A DNA stretch of 12,343 bases. Source: CALLQB01 sp036479275. Lineage in GTDB: Bacteria; Actinomycetota; Acidimicrobiia; Acidimicrobiales; SHLQ01. A model generated the notes under the pieces. That model saw only the letters and a program-made list of their open reading frames with translations. It was not told where the DNA came from and did no database searches. The DNA lies in assembly GCA_965524675.1 (NCBI GenBank), contig CBERPN010000125.1, forward strand, positions 1 through 12,343, in the 5' to 3' direction. The position numbers were made by a program, and so were the translations under genes. This document shows, piece by piece, positions 5,087 through 10,711 of the stretch (position 1 is its first letter; the number at the start of each line of letters is the position of its first letter).

Positions 5087-5992
5087 ATGAGAATCGGAGT
5101 GTCGCTCTCTTCCACCTACCTTGTCGATGATCATGCCGAGGGTGCTCGCCGACTGATCGAGCGGGCTCGTGTCGCTCGCGACGCAGGCCTCGATTCGGTC
5201 AGCCTTGGTGATCAGCACTCCATGGCGATCCCGTACTATCAGGGTGTGGCGATGCTTGGTCGGCTCACCGCCGAATGGGATCCCAGTCGAGCACTGGGCT
5301 GTCTGTTCCTGCTTCCCTTATGGAATCCCGTGGTGGTCGCCGAGCAGGTCGGCACGCTGGCGGCAATACATCCGGGCCCGTTCATGATCCAGACCGGGAT
5401 TGGCAGTGGCGCCAGCCAGTTCGATGCGATGGGGGCCGATCTTGGCACAAGAGGACTTGCGCTTGATGAGTCGATCCGGGTCGTGAAGGCGCTGCTGGCA
5501 GGCGAGACTGTCAATAGCGAACGTTTCGGGTTCAGCGGTGCCCAGGTCAACCCGCGACCGCCTCGCCCTGTCGAGTGGTGGATCGGCGCCGGAGCCGACG
5601 GCCCGTTGCGTCGGGCGGCGAGGGAAGGTAATGCCTGGTACGGCGGTCCCGCCGTGACCCCCGCAACCGCGCCGCGCCAACTCGATATTTACCGCGGCGA
5701 GGCCCAGCGGCTAGGGCGCGCGAGTCGAGCGATCGTGCGAAAGGACGTCGTTATCCTGCGAGATGGTGCCCGCGCTATTCACCTGGCGGAGGACTTGTTG
5801 GCGAACGGGTACCGGGGAATGTCGAAGGAGAACCTCATCTATGGCAGCGTCGACCAAGCGGTCGAACAACTCCTGGAGTACAAACAGCTTGGGTTCGACG
5901 ATGTCATCGTCCGCTGCATGTCGATCGAACAGGGCGACGCGCTCGAGACGCTCGAACTTTGCGGCGAGGTGCGCGCTGGCTTGATCGGGTAG
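5087..5992 (+). CDS. LLM-class flavin-dependent oxidoreductase (bacterial luciferase-like, probably F420)
   Basis: A 301-residue TIM-barrel protein of the luciferase-like monooxygenase superfamily. Seen: first strand MRIGVSLSS, helix EGARRLIERARVARDAGLDSVSLGDQH, then VVVAEQVGTLAAIHPGPFMIQTGIGSG (the usual second- and third-strand pattern), ESIRVVKALLAGETV, and WWIGAGADGPLRRAAREGNAWYGGP near the cofactor phosphate region, ending with GSVDQAVEQLLEYKQLGFDDVIVRC. Length is typical of the F420-dependent branch common in actinobacteria; F420 versus FMN cannot be decided from motifs alone. ATG 5087 begins the first strand; a TTG at 5081 would add two residues. It is the last gene of the RidA-VOC-LLM row and converges on the MarR gene. 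Substrate unknown. Confidence 0.87.
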   Translation: MRIGVSLSSTYLVDDHAEGARRLIERARVARDAGLDSVSLGDQHSMAIPYYQGVAMLGRLTAEWDPSRALGCLFLLPLWNPVVVAEQVGTLAAIHPGPFMIQTGIGSGASQFDAMGADLGTRGLALDESIRVVKALLAGETVNSERFGFSGAQVNPRPPRPVEWWIGAGADGPLRRAAREGNAWYGGPAVTPATAPRQLDIYRGEAQRLGRASRAIVRKDVVILRDGARAIHLAEDLLANGYRGMSKENLIYGSVDQAVEQLLEYKQLGFDDVIVRCMSIEQGDALETLELCGEVRAGLIG

Positions 5993-6020
5993 CCAAACCG
6001 GCCCGGCCTGTTGCCAGACA

Positions 6021-6497
6021 TCAGAAACACCGGCTATCACTCGCCATTTCGTCGTGGTGGTTGGAGATCGCGGCGACGATCGACGCGAGCTGTGAGACTT
6101 GTTCTTTGGTGAGGTGATCGAAGATGTGGCACCTGACGGATCTCACATGATGAGGGGCTGCTGTTTCGAGGGTGGCTCGCCCATTTGCGGTGAGAGCGAC
6201 GTCGGACCCACGAGCGTCGTCTGGTGAGGGGGATCGACCGATGAGGCCTCGCCCCTCCATCCGGTCAAGATGGTGGGACAGACGGCTGGTCGACCAACGG
6301 GTTCGGGCAGCGAGATCACGAAAACGGCAGCGGTCGCCCGATTCTGAGAGGGTGGTGAGTACTTCGTAGTCAGCGTCTGAGAGTCCGGAGTCCTGCTGGA
6401 GATCTCGGCTGACCGCTGCCAACGCGAGCAGGTTCACTCTGCGAAGCCCCCGCCACGCTCGATCTTCAACGTCATTCAGCCACTCTGTATTGGTCAC
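6021..6497 (-). CDS. MarR-family transcriptional regulator
   Basis: A 158-residue MarR-type winged-helix repressor. An N-terminal dimerisation helix (about 10-35) is followed by the wHTH (about 40-105): LSDADYEVLTTLSESGDRCRFRDLAARTRWSTSRLSHHLDRMEGRGLI, then the wing SPDDARGSDVALTANGRATL, and C-terminal dimer helices (about 112-150). The GTG start at 6497 has TATTGT 7 nt upstream, pointing to a leaderless mRNA. It is divergent from the YczE-like membrane gene, and the 57-bp shared region carries three palindromes over both promoters, so it very likely represses itself and the yczE-GNAT unit and is released by a small ligand. Confidence 0.9.
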   Translation of the reverse strand: MTNTEWLNDVEDRAWRGLRRVNLLALAAVSRDLQQDSGLSDADYEVLTTLSESGDRCRFRDLAARTRWSTSRLSHHLDRMEGRGLIGRSPSPDDARGSDVALTANGRATLETAAPHHVRSVRCHIFDHLTKEQVSQLASIVAAISNHHDEMASDSRCF

Positions 6498-6504
6498 GGG
6501 TACA

Positions 6505-6510
6505 ACAATA
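6505..6510 (-). promoter_or_regulatory. -10 box TATTGT for leaderless marR mRNA
   Basis: TATTGT on the minus strand is followed by 7 nt and the GTG start of the MarR gene. It overlaps the left arm of the palindrome at 6506-6521. Confidence 0.5.
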
Positions 6511-6521
6511 CTCCGGTATTG
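6506..6521. promoter_or_regulatory. Palindromic operator candidate CAATAC-TCCG-GTATTG
   Basis: A perfect 6+6 inverted repeat with a 4-base centre. Its left arm covers the -10 box of the MarR gene and its right arm touches the likely -35 of the YczE-like gene, a position from which a bound protein could block both promoters. The sequence differs from the two CTGACA palindromes nearby, so it may be a second kind of site. Confidence 0.5.
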
Positions 6522-6533
6522 CTGACATATCAG
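6518..6533. promoter_or_regulatory. MarR operator candidate 1 (ATTG + CTGACATATCAG)
   Basis: ATTG followed by a near-perfect palindrome CTGACATATCAG (6522-6533), lying in the -35/-10 spacer of the YczE-like promoter. The same 16-mer, one base different, recurs 28 bp downstream. Confidence 0.55.
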
Positions 6534-6541
6534 GATTAAGG

Positions 6542-6547
6542 TATGAT
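6542..6547 (+). promoter_or_regulatory. -10 box TATGAT of the YczE-like gene, with TTGCTG as -35
   Basis: TATGAT (5 of 6 to consensus TATAAT) ends 7 nt before ATG 6555. TTGCTG at 6519-6524 stands 17 bp upstream, the ideal spacing for a -35 though only half matching. A leaderless transcript from this promoter requires ATG 6555, not ATG 6543, which lies inside the -10 box. Confidence 0.55.
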
Positions 6548-6561
6548 TGCTGACATGTCAG
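6546..6561. promoter_or_regulatory. MarR operator candidate 2 (ATTG + CTGACATGTCAG)
   Basis: ATTG followed by a perfect 12-bp palindrome CTGACATGTCAG (6550-6561), covering the predicted transcription start and the ATG at 6555. It repeats candidate 1 at a distance of 28 bp. Occupancy here would block RNA polymerase. Confidence 0.58.
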
Positions 6562-7196
6562 TGATTGATAAATGGTTTCTTCTACCTGAGCCCCGATTTC
6601 GGCGCCTCATCCAGCTGACCATTGGGCTCGTACTGCTCGGGGTCAGCTTGGCGATGTTGGTGGCGGCCGACCTCGGCCTCGACCCGTGGGATGTATTCCA
6701 CCAGGGCATCTCAAGAACAGTCAACGTCTCGCTCGGTTGGGTCGTGATCGCCACCAGCTTCGCAGTTCTTGCTTTATGGATCCCGCTTCGGCAACGACCC
6801 GGAATCGGCACCTTGATGAACGCGGTGCTAATCGGTGTCGTTTTCGAGGCGACAATCCACGTCCTCGGCGACACCGGATCGCTGGCCGCACGCTGGGCAC
6901 TCCTTATTGCAGCGATCGCAATAAATGCTGTGGCAACGGGCATGTACGTGGGAGCCGGACTCGGCCCCGGGCCTCGCGACGGGTTGATGACCGGGCTCGC
7001 CGCTAGAGGGCGCTCGATTCGAGCCGTCCGCACAGGGATCGAAGGCGCAGTGTTGTTACTGGGTTGGCTGCTCGGCGGCAGCATCGGGATCGGCACCGTG
7101 ATCTTCGCAGCAGCCATTGGGCCGCTCGTGCACATCACCCTGCCGTTCTTCAATGTCCCCGAACCAACCGCATTACCACTGGAGGAAACTGCATGA
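6555..7196 (+). CDS. YczE/YyaS/YitT-like integral membrane protein
   Basis: A 213-residue polytopic membrane protein. Hydrophobic segments lie at about 18-38, 57-75, 84-102, 107-130 and 158-195 (the last may be two), with the characteristic DLGLDPWDVFHQGIS after the first and GAGLGPGPRDGLMTGL in the second half; this internally duplicated G-x-G-P-(W/R)-D pattern is the mark of the YczE family, whose transport substrate is unknown. ATG 6555 is preferred over ATG 6543 because the latter sits inside the -10 box and homology begins later. It is divergent from and probably repressed by the MarR protein. Its stop overlaps the ATG of a 13-codon ORF leading to an acetyltransferase gene, so the two are likely expressed together. 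Confidence 0.85.
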   Translation: MSVIDKWFLLPEPRFRRLIQLTIGLVLLGVSLAMLVAADLGLDPWDVFHQGISRTVNVSLGWVVIATSFAVLALWIPLRQRPGIGTLMNAVLIGVVFEATIHVLGDTGSLAARWALLIAAIAINAVATGMYVGAGLGPGPRDGLMTGLAARGRSIRAVRTGIEGAVLLLGWLLGGSIGIGTVIFAAAIGPLVHITLPFFNVPEPTALPLEETA

Positions 7197-7234
7197 CTAT
7201 CACTGTGTCGCCGCACACGGTCACAATGCCATGA
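7193..7234 (+). CDS. Possible 13-codon coupling ORF between yczE-like and GNAT genes
   Basis: GGAGGA at 7181-7186 is the best ribosome site of the area and stands 6 nt before ATG 7193, which overlaps the YczE-like stop (ATGA). This frame reads MTITVSPHTVTMP and ends in a TGA overlapping the ATG at 7231 of the acetyltransferase gene, again ATGA. So ribosomes should start here and hand over to the acetyltransferase, which has no ribosome site of its own. Alternatively the acetyltransferase once began here and a small indel split its N-terminus. Confidence 0.45.
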   Translation: MTITVSPHTVTMP

Positions 7235-7767
7235 GCACTCCTCTGCCAAGCCGAATCACCGAAGGCGACCTCGCCATCGGCCGCTGGACAACGGGTGACG
7301 CCGAAGAAATGGCGGACCTCATTACCGACAATCTCGCGCACCTGCGTCCTTGGATGGCATGGGCTGCCCACGAACCGCTGTCGCTATCACGACGACTCGA
7401 ACTGTTCAAGCGATGGGATCGCTACTGGGCCGCTGGCAAAGGCGCGATCTACTCCATCCGCGTCGCCGACCACCTCGTTGGAGGATGTGTGCTCCACCGA
7501 CAACCCGATGACGGCGGTGTAGAAATCGGGTACTGGCTTGGGCAGCAGGCAACCGGCCAAGGCATCGCAACACGAACGGTCAGCGCGCTAAGTGACGCTA
7601 TGTCTGCTCGGCCCGATATCGCCTATGTGCAAATCAGCCACGAGTCATCGAACCTAAGTAGTGCCGGTATCCCACACCGTCTCGGCTTTACCCAACTGGC
7701 GCCCACGCCCGGCGCCAACGTCACTAGATGGCGAAGCACGACACCGTTGCAGCTTCAAAGCAATTAG
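7231..7767 (+). CDS. GNAT N-acetyltransferase (RimJ/RimL-like)
   Basis: A 178-residue GNAT-fold acetyltransferase, transferring acetyl from acetyl-CoA to an amine. The pattern follows the RimJ/RimL (Acetyltransf_3) branch: LAIGRWTTGDAEEMADLITDNLAHLRPWM, the central strand GGCVLHRQPDDGGVEIGYWLGQQATGQGIAT, in which QQATGQGIAT is the CoA pyrophosphate-binding (Q/R-x-x-G-x-G/A) motif, and a C-terminal HESSNLSSAGIPHRLGFTQL, where S-S-A-G-x-x-x-x-LGF is the usual N-x-x-S-x-x-v-x-x-x-lGF region with the Asn-Ser slightly altered. ATG 7231 agrees with homology. It is the promoter-distal gene of the MarR-controlled unit, so acetylation may serve resistance to the same compound handled by the membrane protein; that is inference. 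Confidence 0.87.
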   Translation: MSTPLPSRITEGDLAIGRWTTGDAEEMADLITDNLAHLRPWMAWAAHEPLSLSRRLELFKRWDRYWAAGKGAIYSIRVADHLVGGCVLHRQPDDGGVEIGYWLGQQATGQGIATRTVSALSDAMSARPDIAYVQISHESSNLSSAGIPHRLGFTQLAPTPGANVTRWRSTTPLQLQSN

Positions 7768-7814
7768 CCTCAGCCCCAATCCGGGCATTGAAGTCCGTCC
7801 AGCACAGTCTCGCA

Positions 7815-7830
7815 CGGGCTGCGGCGCCCG
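7815..7830. terminator. GC-rich hairpin after the GNAT gene
   Basis: CGGGC-TGCGGC-GCCCG gives a 5-bp GC stem with a 6-base loop, 47 nt past the acetyltransferase stop and just before the methyltransferase promoter. No T tract, so only a weak terminator candidate. Confidence 0.25.
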
Positions 7831-7844
7831 ATTGAGTGTGCGCT

Positions 7845-7850
7845 TAGTGT
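7845..7850 (+). promoter_or_regulatory. -10 box TAGTGT for leaderless methyltransferase mRNA
   Basis: TAGTGT ends 6 nt before GTG 7857 with no Shine-Dalgarno between. No convincing -35. Confidence 0.45.
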
Positions 7851-7856
7851 GGCGGC

Positions 7857-8585
7857 GTGCCCGATCGCATCTTTTCCGATCCTCGCCTTGCTGAGATCTA
7901 CGACATTGTCGACTCTGATCGAAGTGATCTCGATCACTACATGGCGATGACTGACGAGTTCGCTGTTCGTTCGGTTCTTGATATCGGGTGCGGAACGGGA
8001 ACCTTTGCATGTCTGCTGGCGGCGAAGGGGATGGATATCACAGGCGTTGATCCGGCCAAGGCATCGCTAGACGTGGCCCGAGCCAAACCGGGCGCGAGCG
8101 GGGTGTGCTGGGTCTTGGGAGACGCGTCAGACCTTCCGCAGCTCAGCGTTGACCTCGCCACAATGACAGGCAACGTAGCTCAAGTTTTCTTGGAAGATGT
8201 GGAGTGGACGGCCACCCTGTTAGGCATTGGTTCGGCCCTGCGTCCGGGCGGGCGATTGGTGTTCGAGGTTCGTGACCCTGCCCAACAGGCTTGGCGAGGC
8301 TGGAATTATGATGACACCTTTGCTCGGGTCGACCTTGGTGTCGGGGGTAGCGTAGAGACGTGGGTGGAACTGGTCGACGTTTCGCTTCCGTTGGTTACCT
8401 TCAGGTCGATGTATTGCTTCGAGGGTGACGAGAAGCTGGTTGTGTCGGAATCGACGCTGCGTTTTCGTGAGCGTGAAGAGGTCGAGGCGTCGCTGTCAGC
8501 CACCGGGTTTAGGGTTGATGAGGTGAGGGATGCGCCGGACAGGCCTAGCAAGGAGTTCGTCTTTGTCGCAGGTCGCGCTCGATGA
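7857..8585 (+). CDS. Class I SAM-dependent methyltransferase
   Basis: A 242-residue Rossmann-fold methyltransferase. Motif I is VLDIGCGTGTFACLLAAKG (about 40-58), followed by the acidic ribose-binding end of strand 2 in ITGVDPAKASLDVARAK (Asp65), motif II around WVLGDASDLP, and motif IV/V with GGRLVFEVRDPAQQAW. The C-terminal half (EVRDPAQQAWRGW, then FRSMYCFEGDEKLVVSESTLRFR) resembles small-molecule methyltransferases of the Methyltransf_25/11 type. GTG 7857 is supported by a -10 box 6 nt upstream. Its TGA overlaps the ATG of the next gene (ATGA), implying cotranslation with the P-loop protein. The methyl acceptor cannot be inferred. Confidence 0.9.
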   Translation: MPDRIFSDPRLAEIYDIVDSDRSDLDHYMAMTDEFAVRSVLDIGCGTGTFACLLAAKGMDITGVDPAKASLDVARAKPGASGVCWVLGDASDLPQLSVDLATMTGNVAQVFLEDVEWTATLLGIGSALRPGGRLVFEVRDPAQQAWRGWNYDDTFARVDLGVGGSVETWVELVDVSLPLVTFRSMYCFEGDEKLVVSESTLRFREREEVEASLSATGFRVDEVRDAPDRPSKEFVFVAGRAR

Positions 8586-8860
8586 CGGTCTTAGTGTTTC
8601 TCAATGGTCCGCCCGCGAGCGGCAAGTCGACTCTTGCGGCGCGGTTCGTCGAGCAGCGACCGTTGGCATTGAATCTGGATGTTGATGTAGTGCGAGCGAT
8701 GCTTGGCCGGTGGATCGATTCGCCGCTCGGCGACATGTACGACGCGTTCAGGTCAATGGTCGATCAGCGTCCCGCTACCAGGCGAGTGGAGGTTATTCGC
8801 GACGACATCGATGCAACGATGGCCAAACTCGAAGGAGTATTGGCGACCGGCGACGCATAG
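8582..8860 (+). CDS. P-loop (AAA_33/zeta-like) kinase, internally truncated
   Basis: A 92-residue remnant of a P-loop ATPase/kinase-like protein. It begins normally: LVFLNGPPASGKSTLAARFVEQRP with an intact Walker A (GPPASGKST, 9-17), then LNLDVDVVRAMLGRWIDSP. At about residue 49 it jumps to GDMYDAFRSMVDQRPATRRVEVIRDDIDATMAKLEGVL, which matches the C-terminal end of full-length relatives (about 170-180 aa as I recall them). The expected middle, with the HLAAGHDVVVPQ-type strand and the arginine-rich lid, is absent, so about 80-90 residues appear deleted in frame near base 8729. Nucleotide binding may persist but phosphotransfer is unlikely. It starts inside the methyltransferase stop (ATGA) and converges on the toxin gene. 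Confidence 0.72.
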   Translation: MTVLVFLNGPPASGKSTLAARFVEQRPLALNLDVDVVRAMLGRWIDSPLGDMYDAFRSMVDQRPATRRVEVIRDDIDATMAKLEGVLATGDA

Positions 8861-8878
8861 CTACAGACTGTGGCTCGA

Positions 8879-8894
8879 CTTAGCACGCGCTAAG
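8879..8894. terminator. Hairpin between convergent kinase-like and toxin genes
   Basis: CTTAGC-ACGC-GCTAAG is a perfect 6-bp inverted repeat with a 4-base loop, 18 nt past the kinase-like stop and containing the toxin gene's stop codon. It could end transcripts from both sides, but lacks a T tract. Confidence 0.35.
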
Positions 8895-9309
8895 CCATCC
8901 ACGGATCGAGAAGCTCGACGTTCAAGTTTTCGAAGCCCGACAGGTTGCGCGTAGCCAAAACAGCGTCATGGCTTCGGCACGTGGCCGCTATCTGAGCATC
9001 AGCCATGGAGATGGGACGCCCCACCCGCTCTCGTTTCGCAGCCATGTCTGCATAATGCCCGGCCGCTATCTCATCAAAGGCCAAGACTCGTCTATCGAAG
9101 TCTTGGATTATCATGGATTCGACCGCTCCGCCGAGGGCGAGCTTTCGCTTCCCGTCGGGCAACCGAGCAACCCCATAACGCAACTCGGCTACCGTGATCG
9201 CGGAGAGAAAGAGTTGGGCGCTGGCCTGGCGGTCTAGCCAATTCACGACCTGTTCTTCGGGATCAACCCTCATCAATTCGGACACAACATTGATGTCTAG
9301 AACTATCAC
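8890..9309 (-). CDS. PIN-domain toxin, VapC/FitB type
   Basis: A 139-residue PIN-domain ribonuclease toxin of the FitB branch, full length. N-terminal MIVLDINVVSELMR carries Asp5; TVAELRYG carries Glu42; SMADAQIAATCRSHDAVLATRN carries Asp104. These three acidic metal ligands are in FitB order and spacing. The fourth position, usually Asp or Asn in the ATRN region, is Asn122, and the usual K-D-F is SGF. Activity as a Mg2+-dependent RNase is likely. The GTG start at 9309 overlaps the antitoxin stop (GTGA), so the toxin is made by translational coupling. It is the second gene of the operon and ends against the convergent kinase-like gene. RNA target unknown. Confidence 0.9.
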   Translation of the reverse strand: MIVLDINVVSELMRVDPEEQVVNWLDRQASAQLFLSAITVAELRYGVARLPDGKRKLALGGAVESMIIQDFDRRVLAFDEIAAGHYADMAAKRERVGRPISMADAQIAATCRSHDAVLATRNLSGFENLNVELLDPWMA

Positions 9310-9575
9310 TCGGAAAAATCGGCTGGTCGGGCCAGCTCTAACCTGGCAGGCAGTTCCAGATCGTCAGCCTCTTCGAGCCCCTCAATTTGATCTGCGACCT
9401 CAACGAACCTCTGCTTGATTCGACTTCCCAAAGCCTTAGGGGGGAGCACTCCGAACAGTGTCTGACCCAATATCGCCCTGACTTCAGCCTCCATTGACCG
9501 GCCGTTCCCGGCAGCGCGCAAACGCAACTGAGCCTTTGTCTCGTCATCAATCCCACGAATAGTGATCGTTGCCAT
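9306..9575 (-). CDS. Ribbon-helix-helix antitoxin, VapB/FitA type
   Basis: An 89-residue antitoxin. The N-terminal Arc/FitA-like ribbon-helix-helix reads MATITIRGIDDETKAQLRLRAAGNGRSMEAEVRAIL (strand, helix, turn GRS, helix), as in FitA; the C-terminal part (about 45-89, acidic EGLEEADDLELP) should wrap the toxin and block its active site. ATG 9575 is chosen over the open frame back to 9611 because RHH homology begins there and TATGAT stands 7 nt upstream. With the toxin it should bind and repress its own promoter. First gene of the two-gene operon; 4-bp overlap with the toxin. Confidence 0.9.
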   Translation of the reverse strand: MATITIRGIDDETKAQLRLRAAGNGRSMEAEVRAILGQTLFGVLPPKALGSRIKQRFVEVADQIEGLEEADDLELPARLELARPADFSE

Positions 9576-9582
9576 ATCAAAC

Positions 9583-9611
9583 ATCATAAAGCCGTTTCGA
9601 TGACGATGCAA
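9583..9611 (-). promoter_or_regulatory. Promoter of the antitoxin-toxin operon
   Basis: On the minus strand TTGCAT (9611-9606), a 17-bp spacer, then TATGAT (9588-9583), then 7 nt to the ATG of the antitoxin: a good -10, a weak -35 and a leaderless start. Confidence 0.5.
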
Positions 9612-9616
9612 GCGTT

Positions 9617-9640
9617 GACAGCGATGCTATCAGTGCTGTC
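9617..9640. promoter_or_regulatory. Inverted repeat upstream of the toxin-antitoxin promoter, operator candidate
   Basis: GACAGC-N12-GCTGTC, perfectly symmetric about TGCTATCA at 9625-9632. TGCTATCA equals the half-site I recall for Neisseria FitAB (TGCTATCA-N12-TGATAGCA); 12 bases further the sequence is TGAGAATG, a degraded second half. It lies just upstream of the -35. It could also act as a terminator for the PHP gene. Confidence 0.38.
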
Positions 9641-9745
9641 GTCCTGAGAATGGGCTTGGTCAGCAACGCCGTCTTGTCTTGACAGGACCGGTGGCGGCAG
9701 TGCCCACGCTTGGATCTGATGAATTAGTCAGCGGTTTGAGGTCGG

Positions 9746-10612
9746 CTAGCGGCGGTGCACGACCTGCTCGCGGCGACTGAAGGAGACGAGTGTGTCGATC
9801 CCTCTTGTATTTAGGGCTTGTTCGAGGCGATCGAAGCCAAGACCGATCTGCTCCACAGAGTGGGCGTCTGAAGCAGTGGTCAACGACATGCCGGCTTCGA
9901 GCAGCGCGTCGAGAAGGGTCAGACTCGGGTAGGTATCCGCCACTGGTTTGCGCAGCCCTGCTGAAGAGAACTCGACGACTAGGTTGGTATCTGAAAGGCC
10001 CTCGACAAGGCGGTGCTCATGCTCGCTGAGACGGGTGGCCCGATGGCCAGCAACCTTGATGACATCTAGATGTGCAAGCACATCGACGACTTCGGTGTGA
10101 GCAAGATCTAGAACTGAATCGACGTATTGGGAGAACACCTCGTCGACGTTTCGCTCCTCCCACTGAGAGGCGAATGCTTCGGTCCCGTAGTCATCGAAGA
10201 GCCATTCGTCGAGCCAGTGGACTGAACCCAGCAACACGTCGAAGGGATAGTCACCTAGTACCTCGGCCATTGCTGGCATGGCACCAGCTAGGTAGTCGAC
10301 TTCTAGACCGATCAGGAGGGGAAGACCAGCGCTTTGAGCGTCCTGGAGTGCACTGACATACGCGTCGAGGTCTGCAGCACCTTCAACCTCCAAGACGTGC
10401 GAAGTCGCTTCCGCCGTGGCGCCGGTTGTTGGACGATCCCACTGGGGGACGACGTCGTTAAGGATCCGTGCGAACCGGTACGAGTGCTCAGTAATCGCAA
10501 TTTGCGAAATCCCTTTCGAGGCGGCCGCTTCGCAATACCGCTCAAGTTGTTCGAACGTAGGCGTCGGGGTTCCAGGATGGTGTGGCCAAACGTGGACATG
10601 CAGATCTAGCAC
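9746..10612 (-). CDS. PHP-domain phosphoesterase (histidinol-phosphatase-like)
   Basis: A PHP-superfamily metal-dependent phosphoesterase, 288 residues from the chosen start. Metal-binding motifs in order: DLHVH (motif I), AITEHSYRF (II), LIGLEVDYL, GSVHWLDEW (III), LAHLDVIKVAGHR, and TTASDAHSVEQIG (IV), which match the HisJ/HisK histidinol-phosphatase layout. No his genes are nearby, so the substrate may be another phosphomonoester. GTG 10612 reads MLDLHVH, the family's usual N-terminus; an ATG at 10690 would add 26 unconserved residues and reduce the gap to the upstream gene from 99 to 21 bp. Neither start has a clear ribosome site. Same strand as the histidine-phosphatase-fold gene upstream; possibly an operon of two phosphoester enzymes. 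Confidence 0.85.
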   Translation of the reverse strand: MLDLHVHVWPHHPGTPTPTFEQLERYCEAAASKGISQIAITEHSYRFARILNDVVPQWDRPTTGATAEATSHVLEVEGAADLDAYVSALQDAQSAGLPLLIGLEVDYLAGAMPAMAEVLGDYPFDVLLGSVHWLDEWLFDDYGTEAFASQWEERNVDEVFSQYVDSVLDLAHTEVVDVLAHLDVIKVAGHRATRLSEHEHRLVEGLSDTNLVVEFSSAGLRKPVADTYPSLTLLDALLEAGMSLTTASDAHSVEQIGLGFDRLEQALNTRGIDTLVSFSRREQVVHRR

Positions 10613-10711
10613 CCCACGAGGATCCCATGTTGAGACGGCGTTCGCTCTTAAGCACGCAATCGCGCCGTGAACCAGCAAGGGATGGGGCATCTGCGAGCAC
10701 GTGGGTGCTGG

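Noticed and set aside
6536..7249. 237-codon minus-strand ORF opposite the YczE-like gene
   Set aside because: Antisense of a membrane protein gene; low-complexity Ser/Pro/Thr/Ile product without domain signs, and the plus strand has promoter, operators and family motifs.
8890..9575. Possibility that the toxin-antitoxin pair is a broken or mobile remnant
   Set aside because: Both genes are full length with the correct 4-bp overlap and a promoter; no transposase or att-like repeats flank them.
9674..9683. TGTCTTGACA palindrome upstream of the toxin-antitoxin operon
   Set aside because: Only 4-bp arms, about 100 bp from the start; similar short palindromes are expected by chance.
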